A stretch of 64,000 bases of DNA from Seriola aureovittata (lineage: Eukaryota; Chordata; Actinopteri; Carangiformes; Carangidae), in the NCBI RefSeq assembly GCF_021018895.1, contig NC_079372.1:15032318-15096317 (forward strand). Direction: 5' to 3'. A model generated the notes under the pieces. That model ran no database searches. It was not told the origin of the DNA and was given only the letters and a program-made list of their open reading frames with translations. Of the stretch, positions 11,583-24,900 are shown piece after piece. The number at the start of each line of letters is the position of its first letter. The first letter of the stretch is position 1. The translations under genes were made by a program, and so were the position numbers.

Positions 11583-14500
11583 ATGCAGCAGGACCACCCA
11601 CGTTATGTGATTGACAGGCCGGCATATAACCTCCCAGACTTCGATAGGGAGTTTGACAAGAAGAGTAGACAGTTCCCTGTTGGAGAGAAAGTAAAGAAAC
11701 TCTTCAGGTACAGAATTACAATCTCCCCGCACAGTCAACATGAACTACACGTCTTCCTATCACACAAACTCTACCTCTGACAAGCTCCGCGTTGTGATCA
11801 AAGAGTGGAGACCAATGTAGCTGTGACTCCATACAAAGTTTCAACATGTGTTATGTACTTTTTCCGAAGTAACAAGAAGAAAATCTGAGCTTTTCAAAGA
11901 GTTTCTCTCGTTTGTTTCTGTCAGATGCTCTTTGCCGAGACTGAGGGGCTTGTTACTCAGACATCTGCCTGTACTGAGCTGGCTTCCCAAGTACAAAGCC
12001 AAAGACAACTTGCTGTGTGATGTCATCAGCGGGGTCAGTGCCGGTACCATTCAGGTTCCTCAAGGTCAGTCAGTCCTCTCCTGTCTCTGATCCTTCTGTG
12101 TAATAACTACTGAGTGAAACTAGCTGCTGCGGCATTGGCTCCAGTACGTAACATGTTTTTTTTGTCATTTTCTATATGTGATCATGATTATTTGACAGAT
12201 CTAAAAAAGGTTTCTGGTCTTTTCCAGGCATGGCGTTTGCCCTCCTGGCAAATCTCCCTCCTGTCAACGGTCTCTATTCCTCTTTCTTCCCCCTAATCCC
12301 GTATTTCTTCATGGGCACCGCTCACCAGATGGTTCCAGGTAAATCAGAGTGATTTATCTGCTGCGATTTCATAGGTTGACAGTGATAAGTTGCCAGAGCT
12401 GCACAATGCAGATCCGCTGCGCTCAGCCCGCCTCTGCCCAGTTTGCAGTATGGCAAAGAAAAAAGAGGTGACACACTACTCTCTATGTCCAGGCACTTTC
12501 GCTGTCCTCAGCATTATGGTGGGAATCGTATGTCTTCGGCTGGCCCCAGAGTCGGACTTCAGTCATTTCAATGCCACTCTTAATGCTACAATAGTGGACA
12601 CAGACAGGATGGATGAGGTTCGCCTTGGAATATCTGGAACCCTGGCGTGCCTCACTGCCATCATACAGGTACTTATAACACTAAAAGCTCAGCATTTTAA
12701 AGTGATATTATGAAGAAATGAAAGAAATGAGAGGCACAGTTTAATCAACAAGTGACACCGTGCAGATCGGCCTCGGCCTCATGCAGTTTGGGTTTGTTGC
12801 CATCTATCTGTCGGAGTCCTTCATCAGAGGCTTCATGACTGCTGCAGGATTGCAGATCCTCATCTCGGTGCTCAAGTACATCTTTGGCATCAAGGTGCCA
12901 CCTTACAGTGGCCCGCTGGCTGTTATATATGTAAGTGTCTGTTTTCATACAGTGATTAAAGAACACTAAAATGCTGTTGTAGTTGATTTGCCAACAAAAT
13001 AAGTCATTTTTTATTCTTTGTCACAGACTCTTATAGATATTATATCTGGCCTTCCTCACACCAACATAGCATCGTTAGTATTTGCCTTGGTCAGCAGCAT
13101 AGTTCTGATTGTCGCGAAGGAGCTGAGTGCACGCTACCGCCACAAACTGCCCTTCCCCCTTCCTATGGAGATCATTATTGTAAGTAGTTTTATAGTTTAG
13201 GACACAAAGTACACTTCTTCTTCACTTCTTAAATTTCATGTAGCTGTAAGACCGATTTCTTTTGTAGACTGTTCGTAACTCTGATGTAGCAGTATAAAGG
13301 TGATAGTGGTGATTGCCCCCCTATTCCTGCTCTACACAGGTGGTGGTGGCAACGGCCATCTCAGGCCCTCTGAACCTTCCTGAGATCTATCACATGGACA
13401 TAGTGGGAGAAATCCCTTTGGGGTAAAAAAATCAGCATACTGATTATCAATGGCTGCTTCATTCATTAAAATCATGCGACTCATTTTTTTTTTTTACTAT
13501 GCAATTTAGATGTGTTTTTCATGTCTCTATTTTTCCAGATTCCCAGCACCAATCCTGCCAACAGTGAGTCAGTGGGAAGACATGTTGAGCACAGCCTTCT
13601 CCCTGGCAATAGTCGGGTATGTCATCAACTTGGCTATGGGCAGGACGCTCGCAGCCAAGCACGGCTACGATGTGGATCCCAACCAGGTAGAAAATCAGCA
13701 TCTCTTTTGCTATTTCAAAATTAGTATTTTATTCCGTTTTGTAAACACTGCCTGTTTGCTCCCGTACAGGAAATGCTGGCTCTTGGCTGCAGCAATTTCC
13801 TCGGTTCCTTCTTTAAGATCCATGTGATCTGCTGTGCCCTGTCTGTCACCCTGGCTGTAGACAGTGCTGGGGGAACATCACAGGTGAGCACTGTGTTGTA
13901 ACTGTATTTACTCTTGCATATAATTTAACAAAGAGAAATAGCATTGGACTACAAGAAAATAATTGCTAACTACTGCACCTGTGCCCTCTCATAGTTTGCC
14001 AGTCTCTGTGTGATGCTGGTCGTAATGGTTACCATGCTCGCATTGGCAGCCTTCCTGAAACCACTTCCAAAAGTAGGTGGACGTAAGAGTATGATACCAG
14101 CGTCTTGAAAAATTATACAAAACATTTAAATAGAGGTAAGCGAAAGGTCTTGGTATGATTACTAATTTATGTTATGTCTCATTTCCCAGTCAGTGCTGGG
14201 AGCCTTAATTGCAGTCAACCTGAAGAACACGCTCCTACAGCTCTCTGATCCCTATTACTTATGGAAGAAGAGCAAATTAGACTGTGTAAGTCAAAGTCAG
14301 GCCTTGGATGCAATATTGCAGCACAATATGTTATATTTCAGTATGTTTTTTGTTTTTTTTACTTATTCCATTGTTCTTTCTCTTCCAGTGTGTGTGGGTT
14401 GTGTCATTCTTGGCCACATTCTTTCTTAGCTTGCCTTATGGAGTCGCTATCGGAGTGGGCTTTTCCATCCTGGTAGTGATATTCAAGACACAGTTGTAAG

Positions 14501-17500
14501 TAAACTCCATGTAATAAGTGCCAAATTTGTACCAAAAGTTTAAAAAGGACAATGCAGAAATGTAAAGTGTATATTAATGGATTACTCCTTTTAACAATGT
14601 GTTCCTCAAAGTCGTAATGGTTCAGCAGTGGTCCAGATTGTGGATACAGATATCTACAAAAACCCGAAGGTTTACACTAAGGTATGAAAACTAAATATTT
14701 GTGTGTATTTTTGTCATTACACATAACGGAAGTGGACCCACAACTGTTTTTTTCTTTTGTAAAAACTCCACAGGTCGTGTCAATAACAGGTGTGAAAATT
14801 GTGAACTATTGTTCGCCACTCTATTTTGCAAATGCTGAAATATTTCGCCAGAGGGTCATCAAAAAGGTATAGTGAATAAATGACCTCTTTATCTGTCACT
14901 CACGGTTACCCAGGTTTGAATGAGGTGTGTTCATGCGGTGTGTGAGTGTTTACACAGGCATGTTTGTGTCTAGACGGGGCTGGACCCTGGCAAACTTATT
15001 CTGGCAAGGAAGAAGTTCTTAGAGAAAGAACAGAAGGAAAAAGCAAAAAAAGAGAAGAAAGACAGGGGGACAAGGAGGAGGAAGCCCAGCTCTTTGGTTA
15101 CCATGAAAGTTCAGGTGGGGGAATACATGACATGTGACACACACGTCACAGCCAGAAACTCACACAAAACCTTTTTATATTTCATATCTTTGCTGTTAAC
15201 AAAGATTACAAAGATCTTCTGAAAATACAACCTGTGCCCTTTTCTGTACACACTTCTGTATTTCCTCTAAATCTAGACCATATCTCAGCTTGAACTGCAA
15301 AATGACTTTGATATGAACGATGGCAGTGCCAACCAACCTGAAACTCCCACCAGCTATGTCAACTTCCACTGCAGTGACATTGAGCTGGGTGAGCGGACGC
15401 CTGACCAAGAGCCACCCAGTCCCTCTGCTGTCACGCTGGAGTCTCAGCCCATGCCCTTCCACACCCTCATCCTTGACTTGGCAGGGGTCTGCTTCATTGA
15501 TCTAATGGGCATCAAAGTATTGATAAAGGTCATAAGCTTGTTTGCAGTACTAACAGTATAGTTCTATATTGTAAATTTCTAGGCTCTATATTTAGTACAT
15601 GTATGGCACTGGGAAAAGGTTTAATAAGAAACATTTTACAGGGTCCATTCAACAGAATTGTTGGGACCCCTTATAGGCATGAACATGTATGTCATAATTA
15701 ACGATCAAATATAATGATAATAATAATATCCTGATGACAATAGGTTACTTCATACAGTAACTGTGCATTGTCTTACAAGAAGTGGTAGCTAGTAGAAAGG
15801 CAGTATTGTATTAACCAACGCACATCATCTTTTATAAAACTATTTATTTTTTGGTGACTAACCTAGTTTGTTTAATTTAACATCACGGCTTGAGCTCTAA
15901 ATTTTCAGTTGACAGCTAATTGTAGCTAGCTAATGGTTAGCCTTAACTGACATTAACTGTCATCTAACTATCTGACACAAGAGTAATAATATCAAAGCAT
16001 AATTTGGCATTTTCATTTCTGATGTTGAAATATTCATACTAAAGAAAAAGTTACATTACAAGAGAAATGTTTAAATTGAAGTGAAAGAGAAATGTCTGAA
16101 TAAAAAAAAAAAGAGCTACTAACCTGGATTAGACAAAATTTGGTTACTGCAGATGGCCTTGGCACAGTTCTACAGCTCTGCTTTGCAGTAGCTGGCAGGT
16201 CAAAGAACCTCTTAGTCATAAAAGCTTATGCTTTCTGTTCAAATTCTTGTTAATAGCCTGTTGAAACATTTGTGGCAAAAGGTTGTTTGATTTGGAATTA
16301 AACCCTGGAGTTTCTTATTGACCCTTTTTTATGAGAGAATTAAGAGTGTAGGCGTATAAAATTATAGTTTGTCCTGCATGCGTATGATCAATCTTCTGTC
16401 CTTTGATTCCCACACAGATGAATTCAAGCTATGCGTCACTGGGCATTAAACTATACCTGGCTAATGTTCAAGGTAAAATATTCAACGACTTAAGTGTGTT
16501 CACACTTGTTGGCTCTACTGAACAGTTGGCAGTCATTCATACAACACTGAGTCTGTAAGGTCTGTGAAGGACACTGGTAGAGTCAGACTTTAGGGCCACA
16601 TGTCTAAACACTTGTGATGGGTTGCACGTGTCTGTCATTTCCCAGCGAGATAAAGGGATGATCCACAGTAATTTTAATTTATTGTGATTGATTACTTTAA
16701 AGCCTCAAATCGGTATTCTTCTCTTGGCAAACAGTATTTTCATTCAGTTTCGCTTTAAATACCGAATGAATGTCAGGCAAAATGAGTTTCACTGTGTGTG
16801 CAAGTCCTTGTTTGATATTTGTTGTCTTGCTGCTTGCAGCCCAGGTGTATGAGGAACTGGAGGTTGGAGGAGCTTTTGATAAGGGGAATATTGCCCGCAG
16901 TAATCTCTTCCTTTCCGTCCACGACGCCATTCTGTTTGCTCAGCACACCTCCGGTGAGAGGCGAGTCTCCCTAAAGGTAGGCCCCGCTGTATGAAATAAC
17001 GTTATCATACAAATCCTTTTCATAACATCACATACAAACACCTGCTGTTCAAAGGTTCTGAGGTTAGGGGTGTAGGGAGAGATTAAGAAGACTAGAATAG
17101 CATGATTTATTTTCTAAGTGAGAAATTCCTCTTTTTTTTTAGCACAGCCTTTTTCACCTTATCAGGTCTCACAAGGGTAAACAAAATATCACATTGGCTT
17201 GTGCGGCACAGTGAGTGCCACAACAAGCAAAGTTGTAAGTTACACCAAGGTCATGCAGCATATTGAGTGTATACTGAGTGTAGATAATGCAAAACAGACC
17301 ATCTTTAATTTTAGGTTTTTACAGCATGTGTCACCACTTTTAATTGGAAAATAAAGCAGCTTTTTAAAAACTAAAAGTATATTTAAAATACATGTCAACC
17401 GGTAATGTAACCCTTAGATGTGATCACTTTGAAGATCACTTCAAAGATGCTGCTAACACACACTTAAAGGTCCTATATTTCACACTTTTCCGCTGACTAT

Positions 17501-18136
17501 TTTCTGAGTGATCGAATAAAAATATAGAAGATTTCAGGTCAACAGAGAAACCGAAATCCTGCAAGGCTGGACGGTTCGTGGGTCAAGGTGGGTTAGACTT
17601 GCCGCATGGCTAAGGGGCGGTGACTGCTATGTTGTGACATCAGAAAGTTACAGAAGTCCTGACGACTCATTTTAAGGCTCAGTTTCTGAATAGAGACTGT
17701 ATGTATTTCTCCATGACTGAGTGCTTTGATATTTTCACTGTATTTAGACCTACTTTATAATCAAAAAAGACATGGAAATCTTATTTTATACCATATGGGA
17801 ACCGTATGGTATTGAAAGTTCTGCTTAAAACCAAGCATATTCTACTACTTTACTGTCTTTAAAGTCATGCCAGTGTTTATGATAGTGTTTATGATATGTT
17901 TTATACACATATTTTACTTTAAATGTGTACGTTCTCTTTGTTGGCAGCAGGAAGAGACAGCAAAACAAGAACATGCCTTTAACATCAATGAGGAGATGGA
18001 TTTGGAGCAGGTTTGCCTAATCAAGCTGATACAGTACACAATAACAAATTTTGCCTACATACTTTTATTTATCATGAAGCCATTATTCTTTATCTAACAG
18101 TAGTTTTCCTTTTTATAGGAAATGTTTGAGCACTGA
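11583..18136 (+). CDS. slc26a9: SLC26A9 anion channel/exchanger, 774 aa, 20 coding exons
   Basis: Coding exons: 11583-11707, 11925-12064, 12228-12338, 12493-12668, 12766-12930, 13027-13179, 13340-13422, 13539-13686, 13770-13883, 13995-14072, 14190-14285, 14389-14495, 14612-14681, 14774-14866, 14974-15114, 15277-15528, 16418-16472, 16840-16976, 17948-18010, 18119-18136. They total 2325 nt in one frame. SLC26A9 is an epithelial plasma-membrane chloride channel with linked Cl-/HCO3- transport. Diagnostic stretches shared with human SLC26A9 include RYVIDRPAYN (7-16), PVGEKVKKLF, MAFALLANLPPVNGLYSSFF, HVICCALSVTLAVD and DLEQEMF near the end. The membrane domain spans about 70-500, with NAT glycosylation sites at N152 and N156 in an extracellular loop. 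The STAS domain runs from about 522 to 745 and is split by a basic, disordered insert (LILDLAGVCFIDLMGIKVLI ends near 683). The human protein is about 791 aa; this one ends at EMFEH, without the longer C-terminal tail. Prestin, pendrin and SLC26A6 fit much less well. Confidence 0.96.
17464..17800 (+). mobile_element. TTAA-flanked MITE (piggyBac-like), copy 1, in slc26a9 intron
   Basis: TTAA at 17464-17467 is followed by AGGTCCTATATTTCACACTT. The right end (ATACCATATGGGA) is a decayed inverted copy. The interior matches the copy at 29945-30386 along most of its length in the opposite orientation, including GACATCAGAAAGTTACA, TTTTAAGGCTCAGTTTCTGA and CTACTTTATAATCAAA. It lies in the intron before coding exon 19 and has no coding capacity. 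The piggyBac affiliation rests on the TTAA target and the short inverted ends. Confidence 0.7.
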
Positions 18137-18271
18137 TTGCCACAGTGGAGACGAGCAGAGGAAAGATGCCAAAAACACTTACAATAATCTTCAGTGTCAC
18201 TGTAATTTATGGAAAATTATTGTTGCCAAAATACACTCTGTGCACCTTTTTTGCTGACTATCAATTATCCA

Positions 18272-18277
18272 AATAAA
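18272..18277 (+). terminator. slc26a9 polyadenylation signal
   Basis: AATAAA lies 136 bp after the slc26a9 stop codon and is followed by a T- and GT-rich stretch (TTTTACGTTGCGTTTGTG). It gives a short 3' UTR. Confidence 0.75.
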
Positions 18278-19356
18278 ATGTTTTACGTTGCGTTTGTGTA
18301 CGCAGTAATCAGTACTTGACTCCACTGACAGGGGGTGGTACATACCAGCACAAGACACCCCAACGACAAGTAGGCGCTGAGCAGATAATGAGGGGAACTC
18401 TAAGTCTCAGTTCATACACCCCTCACAATAACTGCAGAGTGTGAACCTGCTGACTGAGCAGTCATACACAAGTGGTCCTGTAATTAACTGAGAGTGTGCG
18501 TGGCCACAGCTGTTAGGTACAGCCAGCTGAGCAGTCTGGCTGTAGTCCCTGTGGAGGCGAGACGTTGAGAAAGGCTAAACACGAATGAAAGGAGGAATAC
18601 GTAGCATCAGCACATTCACGGCTTTGTTGTTTTCTAAACTCTATTTAGGTCTACAGTCTGCATTATTTTCCAAAAAGGAAGAATGAAGCTGCAACAACCA
18701 AAATAACACTTGTAATTGTTGCCAGTCGCATCAGTGGAGCGACTGTAACAAATAGAAAATATGTGGGCCAGCTAACTTGTGTTTGTGTCGCAGGTGCTCA
18801 AAGGCCCGTTGTGTCAAGCCTAGCAGCAGGCTGACAGTGGTGTTGGTGTGCCTGTGATGCATGAATGGATTTATGAAGCTATTAAGAAATCATCCTAAGG
18901 TATTCTGGCACACATCTGCTATTCTGCTCCCCTTCCTCTGCAGCAATTTGGCACCACAAGTGATTACAAGGTTTCTATGGCCATCAGCTTTAATTTGGAG
19001 CTCTGGGAAAGTCTCTCATCACTTAATATGTGTGTGTGTGTGTGTTTAATTTCATCACCTGCAGCACATCCTTCTCTTTTATTTTCTTCTTCTTCTTTGT
19101 CTGTAGAAGCTCCTTGCTTGAGCCTGATTTAATGAATATGAATTTGGGAAATATTCTGATTGAAATCTTTTCTTTGACCATTGTTTGTCACATAGTTATG
19201 AGCTACTATGCCACTCTGCCTGAACCTGACCTGTCTTCTCACATATTCTGTCCCAGTTATACATAGATACACCCATACTGCAGGTTTGAGTACGAAGTGT
19301 TTTTTCATTGGAAAAGTGACAAAATGAAGTATACTCATAACAGTAAGTATACATAC

Positions 19357-19510
19357 TTTTTTTTATAATTATTTTTTGGGCATTTTGCCTTAATGCGATA
19401 GTTGCAGTGAGAGAGAGACAGGAAACTCGGGGAGAGCCGCAGGTCGGACTCGTACACAGGCCGCTGCCGTCAGGACTAAGCCTTCGTGGTACGCGCTCTA
19501 CCAGTAGCAA
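19357..19510 (-). mobile_element. tRNA-derived SINE, degraded copy
   Basis: Read on the minus strand, the head has an A-box-like TGGTAGAGCGCG and a B-box-like TACGAGTCCGACC. A CT-rich body follows (TTTCCTGTCTCTCTCTC), then GCATTAAGGCAAAATGCCCA and an A/T-rich tail. Body and tail match the SINE at 59931-60138, although the heads differ. I see no target-site duplication. It is not a functional tRNA gene. Confidence 0.72.
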
Positions 19511-21890
19511 CACAATTAAATACACAAAGCAAGCAGCTCTGCTAAAAAAAATTTAAATAAATAAAAGTATTTTCCCATGGAAAAACATTTTGAAGTTTAA
19601 TGGCAACCTAACTGACATGCATTGATACACATATTCTATCATTTCCTGTTACAGCAAAATGGTAAAGTATGATGATTTGACTGCGGAAGCAGCATACCAG
19701 GACAATAAGTATATAATACAGTACACAATTAGAACGTATGAGGTTGGGACATGGCTACTGTCTTCACTGACATCCAGTCTTTCAGAAATCACAGTGCAGA
19801 GTCAGTCAAAGCACTTGTTGTATAGTTTCTCACCTTTTCCATAGATTCATTTAACATTTTCTAGCTCACATCTGGAATAGGCCCACCCATCACTGTCGGG
19901 CCACCCTCTGTCACTTGTCAGCCTCTTTTACCTCTCCGGGCCCTCATTACATGGTGTGCTGCTCTTATTCTTTTCATTTATCTAAATTTACTATAGGCTT
20001 TGGCCTATTTTACTTTTTAATTTGACCTTCTTGATATTGTGCCATATAATTACCCCTTATCGGTAAAGCTATAGGTAGAGAAAAACCCCAACCTTTCTGG
20101 AGGTCAACTGGTGATTACATTGAATTATGAAATGCTTCTAGCTAAATCCTTTTTCAAATGAGATACCGTTATAATGGACTAGCTTCTCAATCCCTGTAAT
20201 TGCAAGTTCACATAAAAATTAATTTTACACCCCTTGCACATTCATTGACCATGATGGTTTAATTAACAAGGTCCCTTTTAGAAATTTGAGACGGAGAGAT
20301 TTATGTATTAAATTTGTTTACACGCCCAGTGGTTTCATACTATTGAGACTAATTGCATGGTGTCAGAGGGTATATCCTCGTTGAGTCATGGGACCTTGTC
20401 ATTTAGTGCTCGCCTGCTTTTATGAAAAGCCGCCCCTGAGACAATATTCAGCTCTGACCTTTCAGAATCAAGATTTAAATTTGGAGTACTTTAATAAAGA
20501 GCAAGGAAGCCAAATTTTATTAAAAGACTGTTCCTCAAATGGGCTGTGGGCTTGTAAGAGTCATCTCAGGAAATGAGGATGATAGAGCAACCAAAACCAC
20601 TTCGGGAAATTTAAATAATGGCTGTTTGACATTGATCAAGCGACAGCAGTTGGCGCTTTGCATATGCATTTTACAGGCCTATGTTTTTTGGGGGGGGGGG
20701 CTATTCTGCTTCATTAACACACCACTTTGCAGCCAGGGAATCATAAATCTTGATGGTGCAATGTCAGCAAATTGTCTTTGGACAGGGTTTATTTACAAAG
20801 TTGCTGAGGGCAAATCTGACCACTGATAAGTGGTATTAATTGATGTTATGTATTGTTTCATTCCAGTAGTATAACAGCAATTAAATGCACCAACAATGGA
20901 GCTTTCTCTGGTGATTAATTAAGGAGTACATTTATTGAGTCTGAATCTCTGACTAGAGGATGGTTAATAATTTACAGTTAAATTAAGCCACAACCCCATG
21001 TCTAATTTAAAAAACAAACAAAAAAAACACAACAAAAAAACTAAACTGCTTGCCATTTTTACTTTGTAACTGCAACTTGTAGATGTAACAAGTTCTTTCA
21101 TTTCATTATTTCATTTCATTTCACGGTGCCATTTTTGCGTTAAAAGCAATCACTGTGTTAATTATTTCAAAAGCTATTGACCCTTATGGAATGATATTAA
21201 CTACAAACAGGTTTTCTGCAGCCGCAGTTTCAAACCCTGGCCGAGAGGTCTGTATCTTTTTATGTTTTTAACCATTTTTGTGGGAAAGGAAGGAAGGAAG
21301 GAATTAAATTAAAATTTCATAAATAGTGTCATAAACCAAAGCTGAAACAAGAAGATAAAGCTTTAGAAAGATAAACAAATTTGACCTTCCTTCTGAACAT
21401 GCCATCAAGACAAAGATAGATTCGCAGCTATCGCGTCGGACGGATATGCAAGTCAGTGTCATCGGTGCAGTGTCTTATCAGCCCATCAACTCATTAAACA
21501 GAGCGGCAGGTACTGTTTGCTCTCCTGTCTTCTTATTAGATAAAAACTGCAGTGTGATGACTGCAGATAGCAGCTCCTCACTGAGCCGTTGAATATCAGC
21601 GGGGAAATTAGACAAGACAATGCAAAACAGCGCAGTGTGGTGCAACGCAAAGGGAACTCATTAGAGCTCTACAGCAAGGGAGGAAACCACATGATGTTTG
21701 CAACATGTCATCAGGGGTGTTGTGAGTGTTATTACACAATCATAATTTGATATCTTGCACACGATTACTTGAGAATCTGGCATGATAAAGCCACGAGCCA
21801 AGAAGGACATAAATGAGAAGAGGCTTTGGTGCAGTATGGCAACTTACATTAAGCCAGTGATATATTTGAATGCTGATTTATCATTTCAAA

Positions 21891-21923
21891 GGGGGGGTGG
21901 GGGGGTGGGGGGGGGGGGGGGTG
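21891..21923 (+). repeat. G-rich tract
   Basis: Runs of seven, seven and more than fourteen guanines are separated by single T or TGG steps. The arrangement satisfies a G-quadruplex pattern on the plus strand. Assembly length in such a run may be unreliable. Confidence 0.85.
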
Positions 21924-24900
21924 GCTCCATTTCATGTTGTTTGGGTTTTTCTCCATTTCTATTTTCCATCTGCACCCACTGGATCTCAATACAGCTGTGT
22001 AATATATGGTTGTAGCCATATGCAAGTCAACATGTTTTTGTGGGAGGCAGGCTTGTTTGCAATGATGATTAGCCTAATGCACAGTAATGATAAAGGAGCA
22101 CTTGAAATGTCTGTAAGAGCCATCAGTCACACTTCAGTCACATCTTTACACTCTAACATGCACTATTAAAGTCAGGCTTGAAGAATTGAACTGTCATGAG
22201 AGTGGCTCGGCTGACAGCTGAGTAAGACTTTAGGAACAGACACCGGCCGTGTCCGAGCGTCTACAAATGTCTGTCGGATAGAGCGGGCTGAGGCCATTAA
22301 CCACACAAGCATTAGTGAAATTGACCCCTGCTTCAGTTGAGTAATGCATCAGAATCATTAACACAAATTAACTTTGCAGTGAGCTCCACATGAAAAGTGC
22401 CCCATGCAGTTCTCCGTGTGATTCTCATTAACCTCAAAAACACGATGCTTACACGCTGAAAATAAGGGAGAAATGGAAAAAAAAAAAAGTCGGATTTGAA
22501 TTTCAGTGAAAAAAAAAAATCTTTCAGACCAGCTTTGGTTTGCTCTGTTGTTGTCTAGTTGTCCCATGGGTGCCTCTGTCTGTCTCTGGTGCAGAGGAAA
22601 CACACCTGTGTGAAGCTCAGAGGAGAAATCTCCCGTTTTCATCTCAATAAACAGACAAGCAGGGAGCAGGCAGCCGTTACTGCTTCTGTTTACCTCTCCA
22701 TCATGACTCACTTTTCATCAGGGCAATTTAACTGCGGTGGTGATTATTATTAACTCTTTTTAAATTCGAGCTAAATTAGATTCAATTAATTGGATGCATG
22801 AAGATTTTGAACAGTGAGTCATGATATTAAATTTCAGGACAGAGGATATTACAAAAACATGATCAGTCTTTAATTACCTCTTTGTGTTTTGAAGTCATTA
22901 AGTTCATTTAAACGTACATAATGCAGTATTCAACACAACGTGCTTTATAACATACTGCACAAACACTCTTAAGTGAATTGAACTTGGAAATTTGCACATT
23001 TGCTACACATCTATATGTATGCAAGCGCTCACTCGCATCTTTGGCCACTTAGGCTTGTGAAGCGTTTTCCTGTTATTGTGACAACACCTCTGCTTGGTGA
23101 TTCAGTGCACCTGGTACTCTATAAACAGCTGTTTAACTGCAACACATTATGACCATCTACTCACCTCTCTCTCTCTTGCATTCTAATTGTCAACAACTGC
23201 CAATCTTAACTGCTTCTCCACAGCTGCTCTTAGAGGTAAAGCTATAAGAACAATATACAGAATATGGCAGTCTGGAATATATATGTATAATAGTTTAAAA
23301 TACTACTCACTAAATATATTCCTGGAGTTTTGTAACTGCAGCAGAAATCATGTATTTTATTATAATAATAATATTTTTTGCTCTTGGTCTTTATAATTAT
23401 TGGCATAATTTTCTGCTATGACAGCTCACAGATTTCTTGTTGCCATTTAAAACCGCTCACACGTAGAGTTATTAAAATAAAAATCCTAAAATATAATTTA
23501 AATCAGTTGATTTCCTGCTGTAATGACCTGTAACGACCACAGGATGGCACTGTGGCTTTATCTGTAAACCCACCGAACTGCTCTTGTCTGATCGGTACCA
23601 AAAACTTTGAAGAAGTCTCAGATTCCCCCAAAGGAAACCATGAAAGACAAAGTTGTGAAAGCTGGAGCTGAGGCGATTAAAAAAGAAAAAAAGTATGACT
23701 TTAAAAGAGCTGGTGTTGTGATCTTGTTCCCTGTGATCCATATATATTGAGCAAAGGGAGAATGATGGTTGAGTGGGGACTGCAGCACCTCAGTGGCCCC
23801 GCAGATGAATGAAGATGCAAATGGAGGGAGGGGAAAGTTAAAGCCTTTAGTGACACTAAGCACACCCCAGAGGCCGTGGTGCAGAACTCTCAGCCTCGGC
23901 ACATCAAGGACGCAGCCCCTCTGTCTGAGTGTCCCCTTGGCACGCATCACATCCCGTCCATCTACATTTTCATCCAGACAAACACTTGACTCCTTACGCT
24001 GAGCTGAGCCAATGACAAGGGACAGATGTGCCCTCCTCAGAGAATCCAGCTTGATAAAGCTGCCACTCCGCAAACTATCAAATAACCCAAAGAAACCATC
24101 GGAATAAAAAAAAAAAGAAAAGAAAAGAAAAAAAACTATTTTACATGAGAATGGAAATACCTGGAAACCGTACCCTCACATGCTGGCTTATTCCTTGGCT
24201 GTAAATGTCAATTTCATGTCAGATTCTTTCTCTATTCATCCATGACGTCTGTGATTGCTTCATCCCTTTGCATGAGAATGGCTTGAAATGAACATTTGCC
24301 TATTCTGGCGCTCAGACGTCTGTAAATGAAATGCATCTTAAACGAGCAGGTAGCAGACAATCTCATGATCAGGCTCCGCTTTATAGAATATGAGATTGTG
24401 CACCGCACTGTATATAACCCTGAGGTTATGCAGCGTGCATAAACAGGCCTGAGGTGTTTCAATAGTTTTCTTTATCCTCTAAGAGAAGCTTCCTGGTGGT
24501 ACCTTGGCTATGCTAAGGAGTGTCACAACCATGATGCTGGCCCCATGTGGCATGTTGTTTCTGTGAGTTATTCAGGCATACAGTACTCTGGCTTTCCTCT
24601 CCACTGGTTACAGAAATACAGGTGAGCCCGCAGCAGGTGAACCTGTCATAGTCAGCACCTGCAAGATCCTAACAGCCAGCAGGGGAAAACTGAAGGACAG
24701 AGGAAGTTTTGTCGTGAAGAGTTCTGCTGTGCCACCTGGGAAGCTTACTGATGAAGGTGAAACACAATGTTATCTAAGGACACATGGTGGGAAAGACAAA
24801 CTGCTACTAAATGTCAGCGCTTTAATGTTACTGGTTTGCTTTACATGTCACAGCAGGCAGTTTACATTGGTTTATGCACTAGATTATCAAAAAATAGTAT

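Noticed and set aside
23618..24073. 151-residue minus-strand frame
   Set aside because: No recognisable family, no matching splice framework, and no link to the neighbouring genes.
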